From VXYL01 sp965208525 (lineage in GTDB: Bacteria; Pseudomonadota; Gammaproteobacteria; Pseudomonadales; Azotimanducaceae), in NCBI GenBank assembly GCA_965208525.1, contig OZ242340.1:62001-126000 (forward strand): a DNA stretch of 64,000 nucleotides. Direction: 5' to 3'. This document shows positions 17,214 to 26,827 of this stretch, piece after piece. The notes below the pieces were generated by a model. It was not told the origin of the DNA, ran no database searches, and saw only the letters and a program-made list of their open reading frames with translations. The position numbers were made by a program, and so were the translations under genes. The first letter of the stretch is position 1, and every line of letters begins with the position of its first letter.

Positions 17214-17842
17214 CCCATGTGTTTTGGGATGTGGATACCCAAGTGGATTTCATCGATCCGGGCGGCAAGCTCTATGTGGCCGGATCCGAGACGATTCGAG
17301 CCAACCTCGCTCGCCTCACAACGTTCGCCCACGACCGTGGCATGCGCATAGTCGCGAGTTCCGACTGCCATGAGCTCGCGGACGAGGAACTCTCGAACGA
17401 TCCCAACTTCGCGGACACCTTCCCGCCCCACTGCATGAAGGGCTCGCCGGGGCAAGCGCGCATTCCGGAAACGCAACTTCGCGATGTCCTCGTCGTCGAG
17501 CCCGACACGGATCTCACCGAGGCCCTCGCCCTGCTCGAGGGGCACGCCGGCGACATCCTCTTCCACAAACGCTACTTCGACGTCTTCACCAACCCATGCG
17601 TCACACCCTTTGTCGGGGCGTTGGGCCTGACCCAAGTAACCCTCTACGGTGTGGCCCTGGACGTGTGCAATCGCTATGCCGTGGAAGGCTTGCTTGCACA
17701 CCACTCCAACATTGCCGTCACCGTCGTGACCGACGCCGTGCGCGCCATCGACGAACAGCGCCGCGACGAACTGCTCGCCGCTTGGAAAGCGCGGGGAGTC
17801 ACGCTAACGACCACGGCCGAAGCAACGCAAAGAACGACTTGA
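17210..17842 (+). CDS. pncA: Nicotinamidase/isochorismatase-family cysteine hydrolase
   Basis: A 210-residue hydrolase. Residues DVDTQVDF carry the catalytic Asp, SSDCH (52-54) and PHC (74-75) give the metal-ligand region seen in nicotinamidases, LFHKRYFDVF supplies the catalytic Lys, and GVALDVCNRYA contains the nucleophilic Cys. The ATG overlaps the TGA of the phosphoribosyltransferase gene, which supports nicotinamide deamidation over isochorismate hydrolysis. The HP after DxH of classical PncA is replaced by ELADEE, so substrate specificity is not certain. Confidence 0.75.
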   Translation: MTHVFWDVDTQVDFIDPGGKLYVAGSETIRANLARLTTFAHDRGMRIVASSDCHELADEELSNDPNFADTFPPHCMKGSPGQARIPETQLRDVLVVEPDTDLTEALALLEGHAGDILFHKRYFDVFTNPCVTPFVGALGLTQVTLYGVALDVCNRYAVEGLLAHHSNIAVTVVTDAVRAIDEQRRDELLAAWKARGVTLTTTAEATQRTT

Positions 17843-18114
17843 CAGTTTCCGGTGACTCGGATATGGGCGCCCGAATCGACATCACCGTTGACCGGCGATG
17901 GCTCTACGAGGCTGAAAACACTACCACTGCTATAGCATAAACCCTGACTCGTCACTAGAACGAGCCGGAAGGTTTTTTTTCTCTGCAACACCCAATGCTC
18001 GCCCGCGGGTTTCTCGATTCCCCCAATCTTGGGGAAGCGCGAAGGCGCGGCCGTCGACTACCATTTCGATGTCGCGAGGTTCATGCGAGGGTTCAACGGG
18101 GTGATAGGGTTAGG
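17843..18114. other. Intergenic region with T-run; possible terminator and promoter
   Basis: AT-richer than its surroundings. CTCGT..ACGAG (around 17947-17962) is a short stem followed after nine bases by an eight-T run near 17972-17979, a weak candidate terminator for the NAD-salvage pair. Promoter elements for the di-heme gene are probably here, but none is clear. Confidence 0.35.
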
Positions 18115-19683
18115 ATGCTTGGTAACATAAGAACGTGGGTATTGGGAGTATTACTGGTCGTATTTTCGCAAGTGGTTCTGGCGCAGGAAGAGGGTCCCGC
18201 GCTGCCGAAGAGTCCGCTAACCATGGAGCAGCTGGTGGAAGGCCTTTCCGACGGCAGCGTGACGCTTCAAAGCGTCAGGCGCCGGGGATTGGATATGTTC
18301 ACTACATCTTTCAACACGTTCGACGGATTCGGGGACGGACCATTCGCAGAGGCGACGGACGCCATCGCATTGGGTCAACGCCCGACACTCCAGGGCAATG
18401 GAATGACGTTGCGGATCAACGGCCTCGACGCCCAGTCCTGCAACGAATGCCACTCGTTCGTCAAACGTTCTGCGCGGCCTCCGGTGCTCGGCATCGGTGG
18501 CGTGGGCGGAGTCGTGCAGAACGCGATCATCATGCCGAGCCTGATCGATGTCGCCGACTCCTCGGACCTGCGGGTGAACTACGTGTCGGGCCACGAGCCG
18601 GATCTGCCGCTGTTGCCCGACGGTGTGGCGGACTTCGACGGTCGCTATGCCAATCCGCCCTTCCTGTTCGGCGGCGGCGGTGTTGAACTGCTCGCAAAGG
18701 AAATGACGCGCAACCTCCAGCAAGCGCTGGCCGCCGCACGCGCCGCCGAGGCCGGCACAGTCACTCCCCTGACCACACATGGAGTCGACTTCGGCCACAT
18801 CTTGACGCTCGAGGACGCTGCGGTGCAACTCCACACCGAGGGAATCGGGTTCGAGGACAACACCGGAAGACGGCCGGAGGATGTCTTGGTGGTGCGGCCA
18901 TTCGGGCGCAAGGGCGAGAACTTCTCGATGCGAGACTTCGACCGGGTCGCCATGCAGTTCCATTTCGGGTTGCAGCCGGTGGAAGTGGTTGGGGAACACG
19001 AGGACGCGGACGGCGATGGGGTGTACGACGAGGTATCCGTGGCAGACATGAGCGCCCTGCACGTGTTCGACGTGACCAACCCCGTGCCGTTCGTCGAGCG
19101 GCTGGGCCCTGCTGGATTGGAGGGGTTCAGGCACTTCCTGGATGCCGGGTGCGATGCCTGCCACGTTCCGGTGCTGAAGACGGAATCCCGATTTCTGCCG
19201 CTGAGCTTTCCGGAGGTTCCGCATGATCCGTGGCAGAACGTGTACGCGCAGATCGACTTGGTGGAGGTGGGCTTCGAGCCCATTCCCGGGGAGGACGGCG
19301 TGTTTGTGCAATTGTTCGCGGACCTGAAGCGTCACGATATGGGTGAGGAACTCGCGGAGACCTTTTCGCGCGGGGAGATATCGAACTCGGAATTCACCAC
19401 GGCCCGATTGTGGGGTGTTGCCGACACGGCACCGTATCTGCACGACGGTCGAGCCAGCGTGCTCTCGCAGGCCATAACGGCGCATGGCGGCGCCGCCGAA
19501 GAGGCACGCGACGCCTTCATGCGGCTTTCTGACGATGACCGGGCGCAATTGATCGGCTTCCTGCTTCGTTTGCGCACGCCCAACAACCCCAACGAGGAGT
19601 TGATTCCGTCGAGGGCGCGGGCGCGCGAACCGAACGCATCTGAGGCCCGGGAGCCGGCGGCGAGCCTCCTGACGAACCGGTAA
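18115..19683 (+). CDS. Di-heme c-type oxidoreductase (DHOR/MauG-like peroxidase family)
   Basis: A 522-residue exported cytochrome. A signal peptide (TWVLGVLLVVFSQVVLA) is followed by two heme-c sites, CNECH at 109-113 and CDACH at 346-350. The overall layout, with LHDGRASVLSQAITAHGG late in the protein, matches the di-heme oxidoreductase family related to cytochrome c peroxidase/MauG. It may reduce peroxide or oxidise a thiol or protein partner in the periplasm. ATG 18115 is chosen because the signal peptide begins directly; the frame is open upstream to 17995 but that part looks non-coding. Confidence 0.8.
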   Translation: MLGNIRTWVLGVLLVVFSQVVLAQEEGPALPKSPLTMEQLVEGLSDGSVTLQSVRRRGLDMFTTSFNTFDGFGDGPFAEATDAIALGQRPTLQGNGMTLRINGLDAQSCNECHSFVKRSARPPVLGIGGVGGVVQNAIIMPSLIDVADSSDLRVNYVSGHEPDLPLLPDGVADFDGRYANPPFLFGGGGVELLAKEMTRNLQQALAAARAAEAGTVTPLTTHGVDFGHILTLEDAAVQLHTEGIGFEDNTGRRPEDVLVVRPFGRKGENFSMRDFDRVAMQFHFGLQPVEVVGEHEDADGDGVYDEVSVADMSALHVFDVTNPVPFVERLGPAGLEGFRHFLDAGCDACHVPVLKTESRFLPLSFPEVPHDPWQNVYAQIDLVEVGFEPIPGEDGVFVQLFADLKRHDMGEELAETFSRGEISNSEFTTARLWGVADTAPYLHDGRASVLSQAITAHGGAAEEARDAFMRLSDDDRAQLIGFLLRLRTPNNPNEELIPSRARAREPNASEAREPAASLLTNR

Positions 19684-19927
19684 CGGCGCGAAGGATCACG
19701 GAAGTTGTCCTGATCTTTCTGTGAGTTGGCGCTGCCTGCCGCGCGGGGCGCTAGGCGTCGTCGTGTGGAGGAGCCGTTGCACTTCCCGCTTTGGTGCCGC
19801 AACCATTGCGGGAACATGGCGCCAGCGTTCCGCCGGTGGGAAGTCGACGGCGGCGTCTGAAACCAGCAAACTCCCCCGCATGACGTTTCCCGCCCCCGTC
19901 CATGGTGTTCGACCGGAGTAGCCCGGA

Positions 19928-21153
19928 ATGTTCCTGAGTCATCTGCGAGTGCTGGATCTGGGCTCCTACGTCGCTGGCCCGGCCACCGCCACCGTGCTTT
20001 CCGACTTCGGCGCTGACGTCGTGAAAGTTGAGCCGCTGACGGGGGACCCTACCGAACCTTGCTCGGCGGCGTGCTGGCGGAATACCCCAACTTTTTCTGG
20101 GATCAGGACGGCCGCAACAAGCGCAGCCTTGCCATCGACTTCACGACGCCCGAAGGGCGGGACGCCATCGAGCGACTCATCCGCCGCGCCGATGTGGTCA
20201 TCACCAACTATCGGCCGGAGCTGTTGGAGCGGCTGAAGTTCACCTATGCCGACGTGCGTGAACTGAACGAGAAGGTCATCTACGGCCAGGTGAACTCCTA
20301 TGGGCTAAAGGGTCCCGATGCCAACCGCACCGGCTTCGACGCCACGGCGTGGTGGGCGCGCAGTGGCCTGATGGATCATGTGCGCCGCCCGCTGTCGCCG
20401 CACGCCATCTCCGCACCCGGCATGGGCGACCACCCTACCAGCATGGCGCTGTTCGGCGGCATCATGGCGGCGCTCTACCGGCGCGAACGCACCGGCGAGG
20501 GCGCGCATGTGCATACGTCCCTGTTGGCCAACGGCGCATGGGCGCACAGCATGATGATGCAGGGCGCAATCGTCGGCTTCGACTATTCCGACCGGCGCGA
20601 CACCGGCGAAACCCGGGCCACGCCCCTCGCCACTGTGTACGAGACTCGCGACGGTCGCACGATCCTCCTCAGCATCCTCAACCATGCCAAGGAATGGCCG
20701 AAGTTCGCAGCCGCGCTCGGCCATTCTGAATGGGCGGAAGACGAACGGTTCCTGGACCAGGTGGCCCGCTTCGAACACCGCGAGGAACTCCACGCCCTGA
20801 TCGCCACCGCCTTCTTGGCCAACGACTCCGACGTATGGTGCAAGAAACTCGACCGAGCCGGCATCACCTACTCCCTGGCCCAACGCATGTCGGAAGTAAT
20901 CGCCGACGAACAGGTGCACGCCAACGACATCCTCACGGAAGTCGAGCCAGGCAGTCACTTCTATGCCTACACGGTGAACAGCCCCATTTGGGTCGCCGAC
21001 AGCGAGAAGCGCCAGCCGCGCCTGGCCCCCAACATCGGCCAACACACCCAAGAAATCCTCGCCGAAATCGGCTTCTCGGCAGAGGAACGAGACCAAATGC
21101 TCGAGCGCGGAATCGCCCGCCAACACAGCGACAGCGAAGGACATTCGAGTTGA
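19928..21153 (+). pseudogene. CaiB/BaiF-type CoA transferase (family III), single-base frameshift
   Basis: Family III CoA transferase of about 408 residues if repaired. The first frame has MFLSHLRVLDLGSYVAGPATATVLSDFGADVVKVEPLTGDP; the next frame resumes as YRTLLGGVLAEYPNFFWDQDGRNKRSLAID and continues to 21153. One C is missing in the run at 20047-20049. The catalytic aspartate region is unusual: the normal DxS/T loop reads GFDATAWWARSGLM. The rest is well conserved (TSMALFGGIMAALYRRERTGEG), so the gene looks otherwise healthy, arguing for a sequencing indel or very recent loss. A second family member is at 60162. Confidence 0.82.
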
Positions 21154-21245
21154 GTCGCGCAACCGCGCATGTGACGCAAGCGCTCCCGCAACCGTGCGCT
21201 ACGGCGTTACACTGCTCCCGCACATGACGCTTGCGCGAGGCGTTC

Positions 21246-21611
21246 GTGGTTGAGCCGGAAGTCATCCATCGAGTCGCGGGGGCTGCCCTGCTCGGGGGCG
21301 TCATGGTGCTGTTTGGCGCCGGCTATGCCATCTTTCACGCCTTGGCGGGACTCACCGGTTCGCGCCGCATGGCAGCAGCGTCGATCCTCAGTTACGGCCT
21401 GCTGTGCTGCTGCGCGGTTGGCTTCGCCGCGCTCCTGCAACTCGCCGACTGGTGGCTTGCCCTCATGGGCTTGCTCTTGATCGGCTACTTCGTCGCGCCG
21501 CGCTTCATCTGGAAGCTGTCCCTTGCGGTTCACGGAGAGAGCTCCCACATCAACAGCGAAGCGCCGCGCCAGGCAACTGCCACGGACATGGAGGCAAGCC
21601 GCCATGAGTGA
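21246..21611 (+). CDS. Small membrane protein of nitric oxide reductase operon
   Basis: A 121-residue protein with three hydrophobic segments (VAGAALLGGVMVLFGAGYAIFHAL, SILSYGLLCCCAVGFAALLQ, WWLALMGLLLIGYFVAPRF) and a polar tail. It overlaps the norC start by eight bases, so it is translated with norCB. Small membrane partners occur in nor operons (for example NorF), but I see no specific match. GTG 21246 has GAGG upstream; TTG 21231 is an alternative. Confidence 0.6.
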   Translation: MVEPEVIHRVAGAALLGGVMVLFGAGYAIFHALAGLTGSRRMAAASILSYGLLCCCAVGFAALLQLADWWLALMGLLLIGYFVAPRFIWKLSLAVHGESSHINSEAPRQATATDMEASRHE

Positions 21612-22365
21612 ACCCGGCATCCCCACGGAGTGGTGGGCCAGCGAGAACTTCTGGCGCAAGTGCGCCATCTTCGTCACCGGCTTCATGGCGCTGGTGCTGG
21701 TGCTGCTTACCTTCCACACCCTCACCGTGATCGAGGCCGGCAGCGAAGCCGGCCGCGTGCCAGCCTATTCCGTCATCAACCACCGCATCGGTTATGTCAT
21801 GGACGACGAAAAGCGTCGCATGATGCCCGTCACCGGCCCCAAGGCCCCGCTCTTCGGCGAGGAACTGACCGAGGCCGAGGCGATGGCTCTGGTCGATCAC
21901 GGCAAGCTCACCGTCCAAGCCCGCAACTGCATGAACTGCCATACCATTCTCGGCAACGGCGCCTACTACGCACCAGACCTCACCAAGGCATGGCTCGACC
22001 CGGGCTGGGGCAACGAGCAGGCGCGCGAACTCCTGATGACCATGTTCCTCAAGGATCCGCCCACCAACGCCCGCACGTTCGGCACCGGCCGTCGAATGCC
22101 GAATCAAGATCTCACCGACGCCGAGGTGCGCGCCGTGATCGCATACCTCAAGTGGATGTCCGCCATCGACACCAACGGCTTCCCCTCCGGCTTCAAGCCG
22201 CTGCCTCAAGGCCCGCTAACCGAAGCGCCCCAAAGCCAGTCCGGTGCCTCGCATGCGCTCGGAACCAGCCCGCCTCTGGCCCAGCCCCGCCGTCCCTCAA
22301 CAAAACGTCCGCCGCCGCTCGGTTCCGCTCCCGCCGCCGGACTTTCCATGCGAGGTGCGACATGA
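21604..22365 (+). CDS. norC: Nitric oxide reductase cytochrome c subunit NorC
   Basis: Electron-entry subunit of cNOR, 253 residues. One N-terminal membrane anchor (CAIFVTGFMALVLVLLTFHTL) is followed by a periplasmic cytochrome c domain with heme site CMNCH at 109-113 and the Met ligand in GTGRRMPNQDL. Typical NorC ends near residue 150-200; here about 55 extra residues rich in Pro, Ser and Ala follow (from GFKPLPQGP to the stop) and run up to norB. The stop overlaps the norB start (ATGA). Confidence 0.88.
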   Translation: MSEPGIPTEWWASENFWRKCAIFVTGFMALVLVLLTFHTLTVIEAGSEAGRVPAYSVINHRIGYVMDDEKRRMMPVTGPKAPLFGEELTEAEAMALVDHGKLTVQARNCMNCHTILGNGAYYAPDLTKAWLDPGWGNEQARELLMTMFLKDPPTNARTFGTGRRMPNQDLTDAEVRAVIAYLKWMSAIDTNGFPSGFKPLPQGPLTEAPQSQSGASHALGTSPPLAQPRRPSTKRPPPLGSAPAAGLSMRGAT

Positions 22366-23855
22366 AGATTGGCAAGATCAACTACTCGGAGCTCTCCATC
22401 GCGCAGAAGCTGTCGGTGAAGTACTTCACAGTGGCGATGGTGCTCTTCCTCGCCCAGCTCGTCTTTGGCCTCGTCGCGGCCTGGCAGTTCCTCGCGCCGG
22501 ATTTCCTGTTCGGAATCCTCGACTTCAACGTCAACCGCATGGTTCACATCAACGCGATGGTGGTGTGGATGCTCTACGGCTTCATCGGCGCCATCTTCTG
22601 GCTGGTGGAGGACGAATCCGGCGTGCCGCTCGTGGGCGCGTGGCTCGCCAACGCCACCTTCTATGTGCTGACGGTGGCGGTGACCATCGTGGTGCTGGTG
22701 TACCTCTTCGTGCAAAGCGGCCCCGGCGACGCCTGGACGCTCTGGCTCATCAACGAGGGCCGCGAATACATCGAGGCGCCGCGCTGGGCCGACATCGGCA
22801 TCGTGATTTGCATGGTGGCGTTCTTCTACAACGTCGCCGGCACTTTCGTGGCCGGTCGCTGGAGCGGCATCTCCGGCGTGCTCGTGCTGGACCTCGTGGC
22901 CCTCGCTGGCCTCTATCTCGCCGGCATGTTCTACACCACCAACCTGCCTATGGACCAGTACTGGTGGTGGTGGGTGATCCACCTCTGGGTGGAAGCCACT
23001 TGGGAAGTGCTGGTGGGCTGCATCATGGCCTGGGGCCTCATAAAGACCTTGGGCGCACGGCGGCGCATCGTCACGACATGGCTCTACGTCGAGGTGGCGC
23101 TGATGTTCGGCTCCGGCATCCTGGGCCTCGGCCACCACTACTTCTGGATCGGCACGCCCGAGTACTGGCTTGGCATCGGCGGCTTCTTCTCGGCCCTCGA
23201 ACCGGTGCCGCTGGTGGCGATGGTGGTGCATGCGGTGTACGACGCCGGCCGCCACAGCTTCCGCTCGAGCAACCACCCGGCGCTCGCCTGGCTCATCGCC
23301 CACGCCTTCGGCAACTTCATCGGCGCGGGGGTGTTCGGCTTCATGCAGACGTTGCCGCAGATCAACATGTTCACCCACGGCACGCAGTGGTCCTCCTCGC
23401 ACGGCCACCTCGCATTCTTCGGCGCCTACACGACGATTATCGTCGCCTTCATCTACCTCACCATCCAGCGGCTGCGTGGCGACGTGTGGATGTCCGGCGA
23501 TCTGCAGGGCGGCTGGCGCTGGAAGTGGTCGCTCGCGCTCCTGCACGTGGGAATGGTGGGCATGTCGATGGCGCTCCTGATCGCCGGCTACGAACAGTCG
23601 TTTATAGAACGGGCCATGGGCGGCTCCACCTGGCAGGCATACTTCGAGGGCCAAACCCAGCCGTGGTTCATCCAGGCAATGTGGTGGCGCATGGTCTTTG
23701 GCGTCATCATGACCGCGGGCCTCGTGTTGCTGCTCGTGGACTTCGTCAAGATCGGCGCCGGCGACGACCGCCCAATCCGAGCGGTGCCGTCCGAAGCGAT
23801 CGCAGAGCCCGAGGGACAACCGGAAGAGCTGGCCGAAGCCGCCGCCGGCAGCTAG
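22362..23855 (+). CDS. norB: Nitric oxide reductase catalytic subunit NorB (cNOR)
   Basis: Reduces 2 NO to N2O in the cytoplasmic membrane, 497 residues, about 12 helices. Heme/FeB ligands are visible: His62 (low-spin heme b), His207 with Glu211 in HLWVE, His258-His259 in GLGHHYFW, and His347/His349 in SHGHLAFF. These match the numbering of the Pseudomonas enzyme almost exactly. The length and absence of a fused quinol-oxidase domain indicate the cytochrome-c-dependent type, paired with NorC. No norD/norQ maturation genes lie in this window. Confidence 0.93.
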   Translation: MKIGKINYSELSIAQKLSVKYFTVAMVLFLAQLVFGLVAAWQFLAPDFLFGILDFNVNRMVHINAMVVWMLYGFIGAIFWLVEDESGVPLVGAWLANATFYVLTVAVTIVVLVYLFVQSGPGDAWTLWLINEGREYIEAPRWADIGIVICMVAFFYNVAGTFVAGRWSGISGVLVLDLVALAGLYLAGMFYTTNLPMDQYWWWWVIHLWVEATWEVLVGCIMAWGLIKTLGARRRIVTTWLYVEVALMFGSGILGLGHHYFWIGTPEYWLGIGGFFSALEPVPLVAMVVHAVYDAGRHSFRSSNHPALAWLIAHAFGNFIGAGVFGFMQTLPQINMFTHGTQWSSSHGHLAFFGAYTTIIVAFIYLTIQRLRGDVWMSGDLQGGWRWKWSLALLHVGMVGMSMALLIAGYEQSFIERAMGGSTWQAYFEGQTQPWFIQAMWWRMVFGVIMTAGLVLLLVDFVKIGAGDDRPIRAVPSEAIAEPEGQPEELAEAAAGS

Positions 23856-23908
23856 CGCGCCCTTGCGGGCGCGTTGGCAGTTCGGTGCGCGAACTGCTGT
23901 GCTTCGAC
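23854..23908 (+). repeat. Dispersed double-hairpin repeat, copy B
   Basis: Begins at the norB stop codon: GCGCGCCCTTGCGGGCGCG, then TTGGCAGTTCGgtGCGCGAACTGCTG. Two consecutive stems. It may end the norCB transcript or protect its 3' end. Confidence 0.7.
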
Positions 23909-24039
23909 GAACTCCTCGGCGCGTTCAAGACGGGCGGAGCCGCCCTGCGACAGGCGCACTTACAATCAGCGGCTTGCACGATGTAGCTTTGCACGAGGGG
24001 CAAGCTGCCCGCACGGAAAAACCGACGAAGGAAGCCAGC

Positions 24040-24366
24040 TTGAAATCAACGATCCACCTGGCCGCCGCAGCACTGGCCGCGGGTCTCTTTGCCACGCACG
24101 CCGCCGCCCAAGAGACCGGTAACGCCGAAGCCGGCAAGGCCAAGGCGGCCCTCTGCGCCGCCTGCCACGGCCCCAACGGCATCTCCATCAATCCCCTCTG
24201 GCCAAGCCTCGCCGGCCAACAACCCATCTATCTCGCCAAGCAAATCCGCGCCTTCCGCGACGGCGAACGCGTCGAACCCACGATGCAGCCCTTCGTTGTC
24301 AACCTCACCGACCAAGACGTGGAAGACATCGCCGCCTACTACGCCACCCTCTCGCCCTGCCCTTGA
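24040..24366 (+). CDS. Periplasmic class I cytochrome c
   Basis: A 108-residue exported monoheme cytochrome. The signal peptide covers residues 1-23 (ending ATHAAAQ), the heme site CAACH is at 39-43, and the axial Met lies in EPTMQPFV. It could deliver electrons to NorC, given its place next to norCB. It starts at TTG 24040, preceded by GAAGGAAG; no in-frame ATG fits the signal peptide. Confidence 0.82.
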   Translation: MKSTIHLAAAALAAGLFATHAAAQETGNAEAGKAKAALCAACHGPNGISINPLWPSLAGQQPIYLAKQIRAFRDGERVEPTMQPFVVNLTDQDVEDIAAYYATLSPCP

Positions 24367-24379
24367 GGAGATTGCGGCG

Positions 24380-25351
24380 ATGCGAACGCCCACGGCAATC
24401 GAAACCACGGCCAACTTCGCCCATCCCCGCCATCGGGGCTTTCGCGTGCCGAATCAATACTCCGCGGCAACGCGGGGCGACCTCGCCACGCTTGGAACCC
24501 GTCAGCGCATCACCGTCCACAACGCACGCCTGCTGAACCCAGCCCCGACCCTCGCCACGCACGGCTTCGAGTTGGTGCAGGCACCGACGAGTGTCGATCT
24601 GATGGACACCGAGGCCGTCCAGAGCGCGTTCTACGACGAGTGCCGCGACCTTCTGCGTCGCGTTACCGGCGCCGGCGAAGTGCGTGGCGGCGCCCACGAG
24701 TACCGCACCGGCTTCGGCGGCGAGAAGGGCCCTCGCGGCGTCAAGCCCACCCCCAACGGCAGCGGCGGCGCCTACGCCCAAGGCATCCACAGCGACATGA
24801 GCGCGGCCGTGGAAGACCGCTTCGCGGGGCTCATTCCGGACGAGCGCCACTTCGAGAGCATCAACATCTGGCGCAGCGCCAACGGCGAGACCATCCGCAT
24901 GATGCCGCTCGCGGTATGCGCCAGCCCGTCCGTGGAGCCCGACGACATCGTCTTCGGCGACGGCCAGAACACCGGCAACATCCGCCAATACATGAAGGTG
25001 GTAGACCAACGCCTGATCCACGGCCCGCATCAGCGCTGGTACTACTTCCCGGACATGACCGCAGACGAAGTGCTGCTCTTGCGCCAATACGACACCCGCA
25101 AGGAAGCCCTGAACCTGCGCACCGTCTTCCACACCGCGGTGGCCGACCCCAACACCGCCCCCGATGCCCCCATGCGTTCGACCATTGAAGTCCGTATGCA
25201 ACCCATTCACGGCCTCGAAACCGACAAGCAGGCACGGATGGCCCGGTTCAAGGCGCAAATCCCAACGACCTACGCCGATGGCCGACCCTGCAATTGGTGG
25301 AGTGGGCCGATCGAGGGTTACGTACCGCCTGAGGCGGTTACCCGAACCTAA
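24380..25351 (+). CDS. CmcJ/NvfI-type putative 2-oxoglutarate/Fe(II) oxygenase
   Basis: A 323-residue protein of the family that includes CmcJ-like and GA4-desaturase-type oxidoreductases. The HxD pair (GIHSDMS) and a later conserved block, DTRKEALNLRTVFHTAVADP followed by MRSTIEVRM, fit an Fe(II) facial triad and a 2-oxoglutarate-binding Arg. ATG 24380 has GAGGAG upstream. It lies 13 bases after the cytochrome c gene and may be co-transcribed. Bacterial members have no assigned substrate that I know of. Confidence 0.72.
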   Translation: MRTPTAIETTANFAHPRHRGFRVPNQYSAATRGDLATLGTRQRITVHNARLLNPAPTLATHGFELVQAPTSVDLMDTEAVQSAFYDECRDLLRRVTGAGEVRGGAHEYRTGFGGEKGPRGVKPTPNGSGGAYAQGIHSDMSAAVEDRFAGLIPDERHFESINIWRSANGETIRMMPLAVCASPSVEPDDIVFGDGQNTGNIRQYMKVVDQRLIHGPHQRWYYFPDMTADEVLLLRQYDTRKEALNLRTVFHTAVADPNTAPDAPMRSTIEVRMQPIHGLETDKQARMARFKAQIPTTYADGRPCNWWSGPIEGYVPPEAVTRT

Positions 25352-25480
25352 CTCGCGACACTGCTCTGTTGACTGGTGGGCGTTGCCGCTCGACGTCCCC
25401 GGACTCGCATGTGAGGGTGAGTGCTCGCGACTGGCGGCGGAGGAACGACGCCTGTTGGCCGCGGTCGGAATAGCTCGCGG

Positions 25481-25696
25481 TTACTCCAGCAAGTACCCGA
25501 CCCCCACCATCGCCCCGAGCGTGACCAACCCGGCGGCCACCATCACGCCGACGAACGCGCGGGTCGTCATGATCTCGTCCGCGGGGTCCTGGTCCTCTGC
25601 CTTGTCCGGCATCGACTTGCGCCGGCCATGCAGCGCCCAGCCGAGGACAAGGCCGAAGACCAGCGCCGGGAGCACGAACTGAAGCACGAAACGCAT
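25481..25696 (-). CDS. Small two-helix membrane protein
   Basis: A 71-residue protein with two hydrophobic segments, FVLQFVLPALVFGLVLGWAL and TRAFVGVMVAAGLVTLGAMVGVGYLL, separated by a charged loop (RRKSMPDKAEDQDPADE). The reading frame is open further upstream, but only this part looks like protein. No strong ribosome site is seen before 25696. Unknown function. Confidence 0.5.
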   Translation of the reverse strand: MRFVLQFVLPALVFGLVLGWALHGRRKSMPDKAEDQDPADEIMTTRAFVGVMVAAGLVTLGAMVGVGYLLE

Positions 25697-25955
25697 TGGG
25701 TCAGCATAACGCCGACGCCGCGACTTTGCCCATGTCGGAGGTGTGAGAGCGGAGCGCCGAGTTGCCCTGAAAGCAGGTGTCTCCTCTCTCAGCCCATCGC
25801 AGCAAGGCGAGTCACTTGGCGATCTGATAGGCTGGTCTAGCGCGTCTGGCGGAACGTGTCCAATCCGCGGGAAGGGCCAAGCCCCTCCGCCATTTTGAGC
25901 AGCAACCTTCTTGTCGCGGTCGGTTCGCGGATGCCGCCCGCCAGGGAGGTTTGCC

Positions 25956-26672
25956 ATGGCTTCACCCCACGGTCCCAACATGGAACACCTGCGCAAGCAG
26001 GCCAAGGCACTGTTGCGGGGCTGGCAACAAGGCGACTCACGTGCACACGAACGCGTGGCTGCGTCCTTCGCGGATGCCCGCCGCCCAGGTCTTCAGTCCG
26101 CGCAGTTCGTGCTGGCGCGCGAGTACGGCTTTCGTAGCTGGACCGCGCTCCTCGAGTTCGTCCCCCGCATGGGGCACTTCGACGACATCGCCACATTCCG
26201 CATCGCCCGCGAATTCGGCGTCTCCCGCGAGCGTCTTTGGCGGGCAATTGCCGATCCCGATGAAGTTGGCGCATGGCTTCTCCCGGTCAGCTTCGAGCCG
26301 ACCGTCGGGGCACCCTACGCCTTCCGCTCTGAGCCGCCGATGACCGGCACCTTGGGCGAATGCCATCCCGAACACGCCATCCGCTTCGACAGCGCCGACG
26401 GCGCGTTCTGGCGTTTTGCCATCGAGCCTTCGGACGGAGACGGCACCCCCTGCATGTGCATCACCGTCGAGGACCGCATGACCCGCGAGTCCGTCGAACA
26501 GTTCCCCGGCGGCGCAACCAAGGCGTGGAACCCAGGCGTCACCGCAGGTTGGCACCAAATCCTCGACGCGCTCGAACAACACCTCACCGGGCAACAGCCG
26601 CCCGAAATCGACTATCCGCGGTTGTGCAGGTTCTACGACCGGGTACTTGCGAACCTGAGCGAGTCGGGCTGA
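25956..26672 (+). CDS. SRPBCC (AHSA1/START-like) domain protein with helical N-terminus
   Basis: A 238-residue protein. Residues 1-70 form a helical segment (HLRKQAKALLRGWQQGD .. AQFVLAREYGFRSWTALLEFV) that often precedes ankyrin or hydrolase domains in bacteria. Residues 75-230 are an SRPBCC ligand-binding fold (VSRERLWRAIADPDEVGAWLLPV, then the long central beta-sheet and TAGWHQILDALEQHL). ATG 25956 follows AGGGAGG. It probably binds a hydrophobic ligand; substrate unknown. Confidence 0.75.
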   Translation: MASPHGPNMEHLRKQAKALLRGWQQGDSRAHERVAASFADARRPGLQSAQFVLAREYGFRSWTALLEFVPRMGHFDDIATFRIAREFGVSRERLWRAIADPDEVGAWLLPVSFEPTVGAPYAFRSEPPMTGTLGECHPEHAIRFDSADGAFWRFAIEPSDGDGTPCMCITVEDRMTRESVEQFPGGATKAWNPGVTAGWHQILDALEQHLTGQQPPEIDYPRLCRFYDRVLANLSESG

Positions 26673-26768
26673 CCTTGGTCGGAGCGGTTGCGGCCAATGC
26701 CACCCGTGGGTCCGCGTGTTCCTGTTTACCGGAACATGATGACCGTCATCCTCTGTCGAAGTCGAACC

Positions 26769-26798
26769 TTGACAAATAATTCGTCCTAGGTCTATTGT
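26769..26798 (+). promoter_or_regulatory. Sigma-70-type promoter of PIN toxin module
   Basis: TTGACA (26769-26774), an 18-base spacer, then TATTGT (26793-26798), 30 bases before the ATG at 26828. The -35 matches consensus exactly. Confidence 0.6.
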
Positions 26799-26827
26799 TC
26801 TGACCTCTCAACGCAGGAAATCCGACC

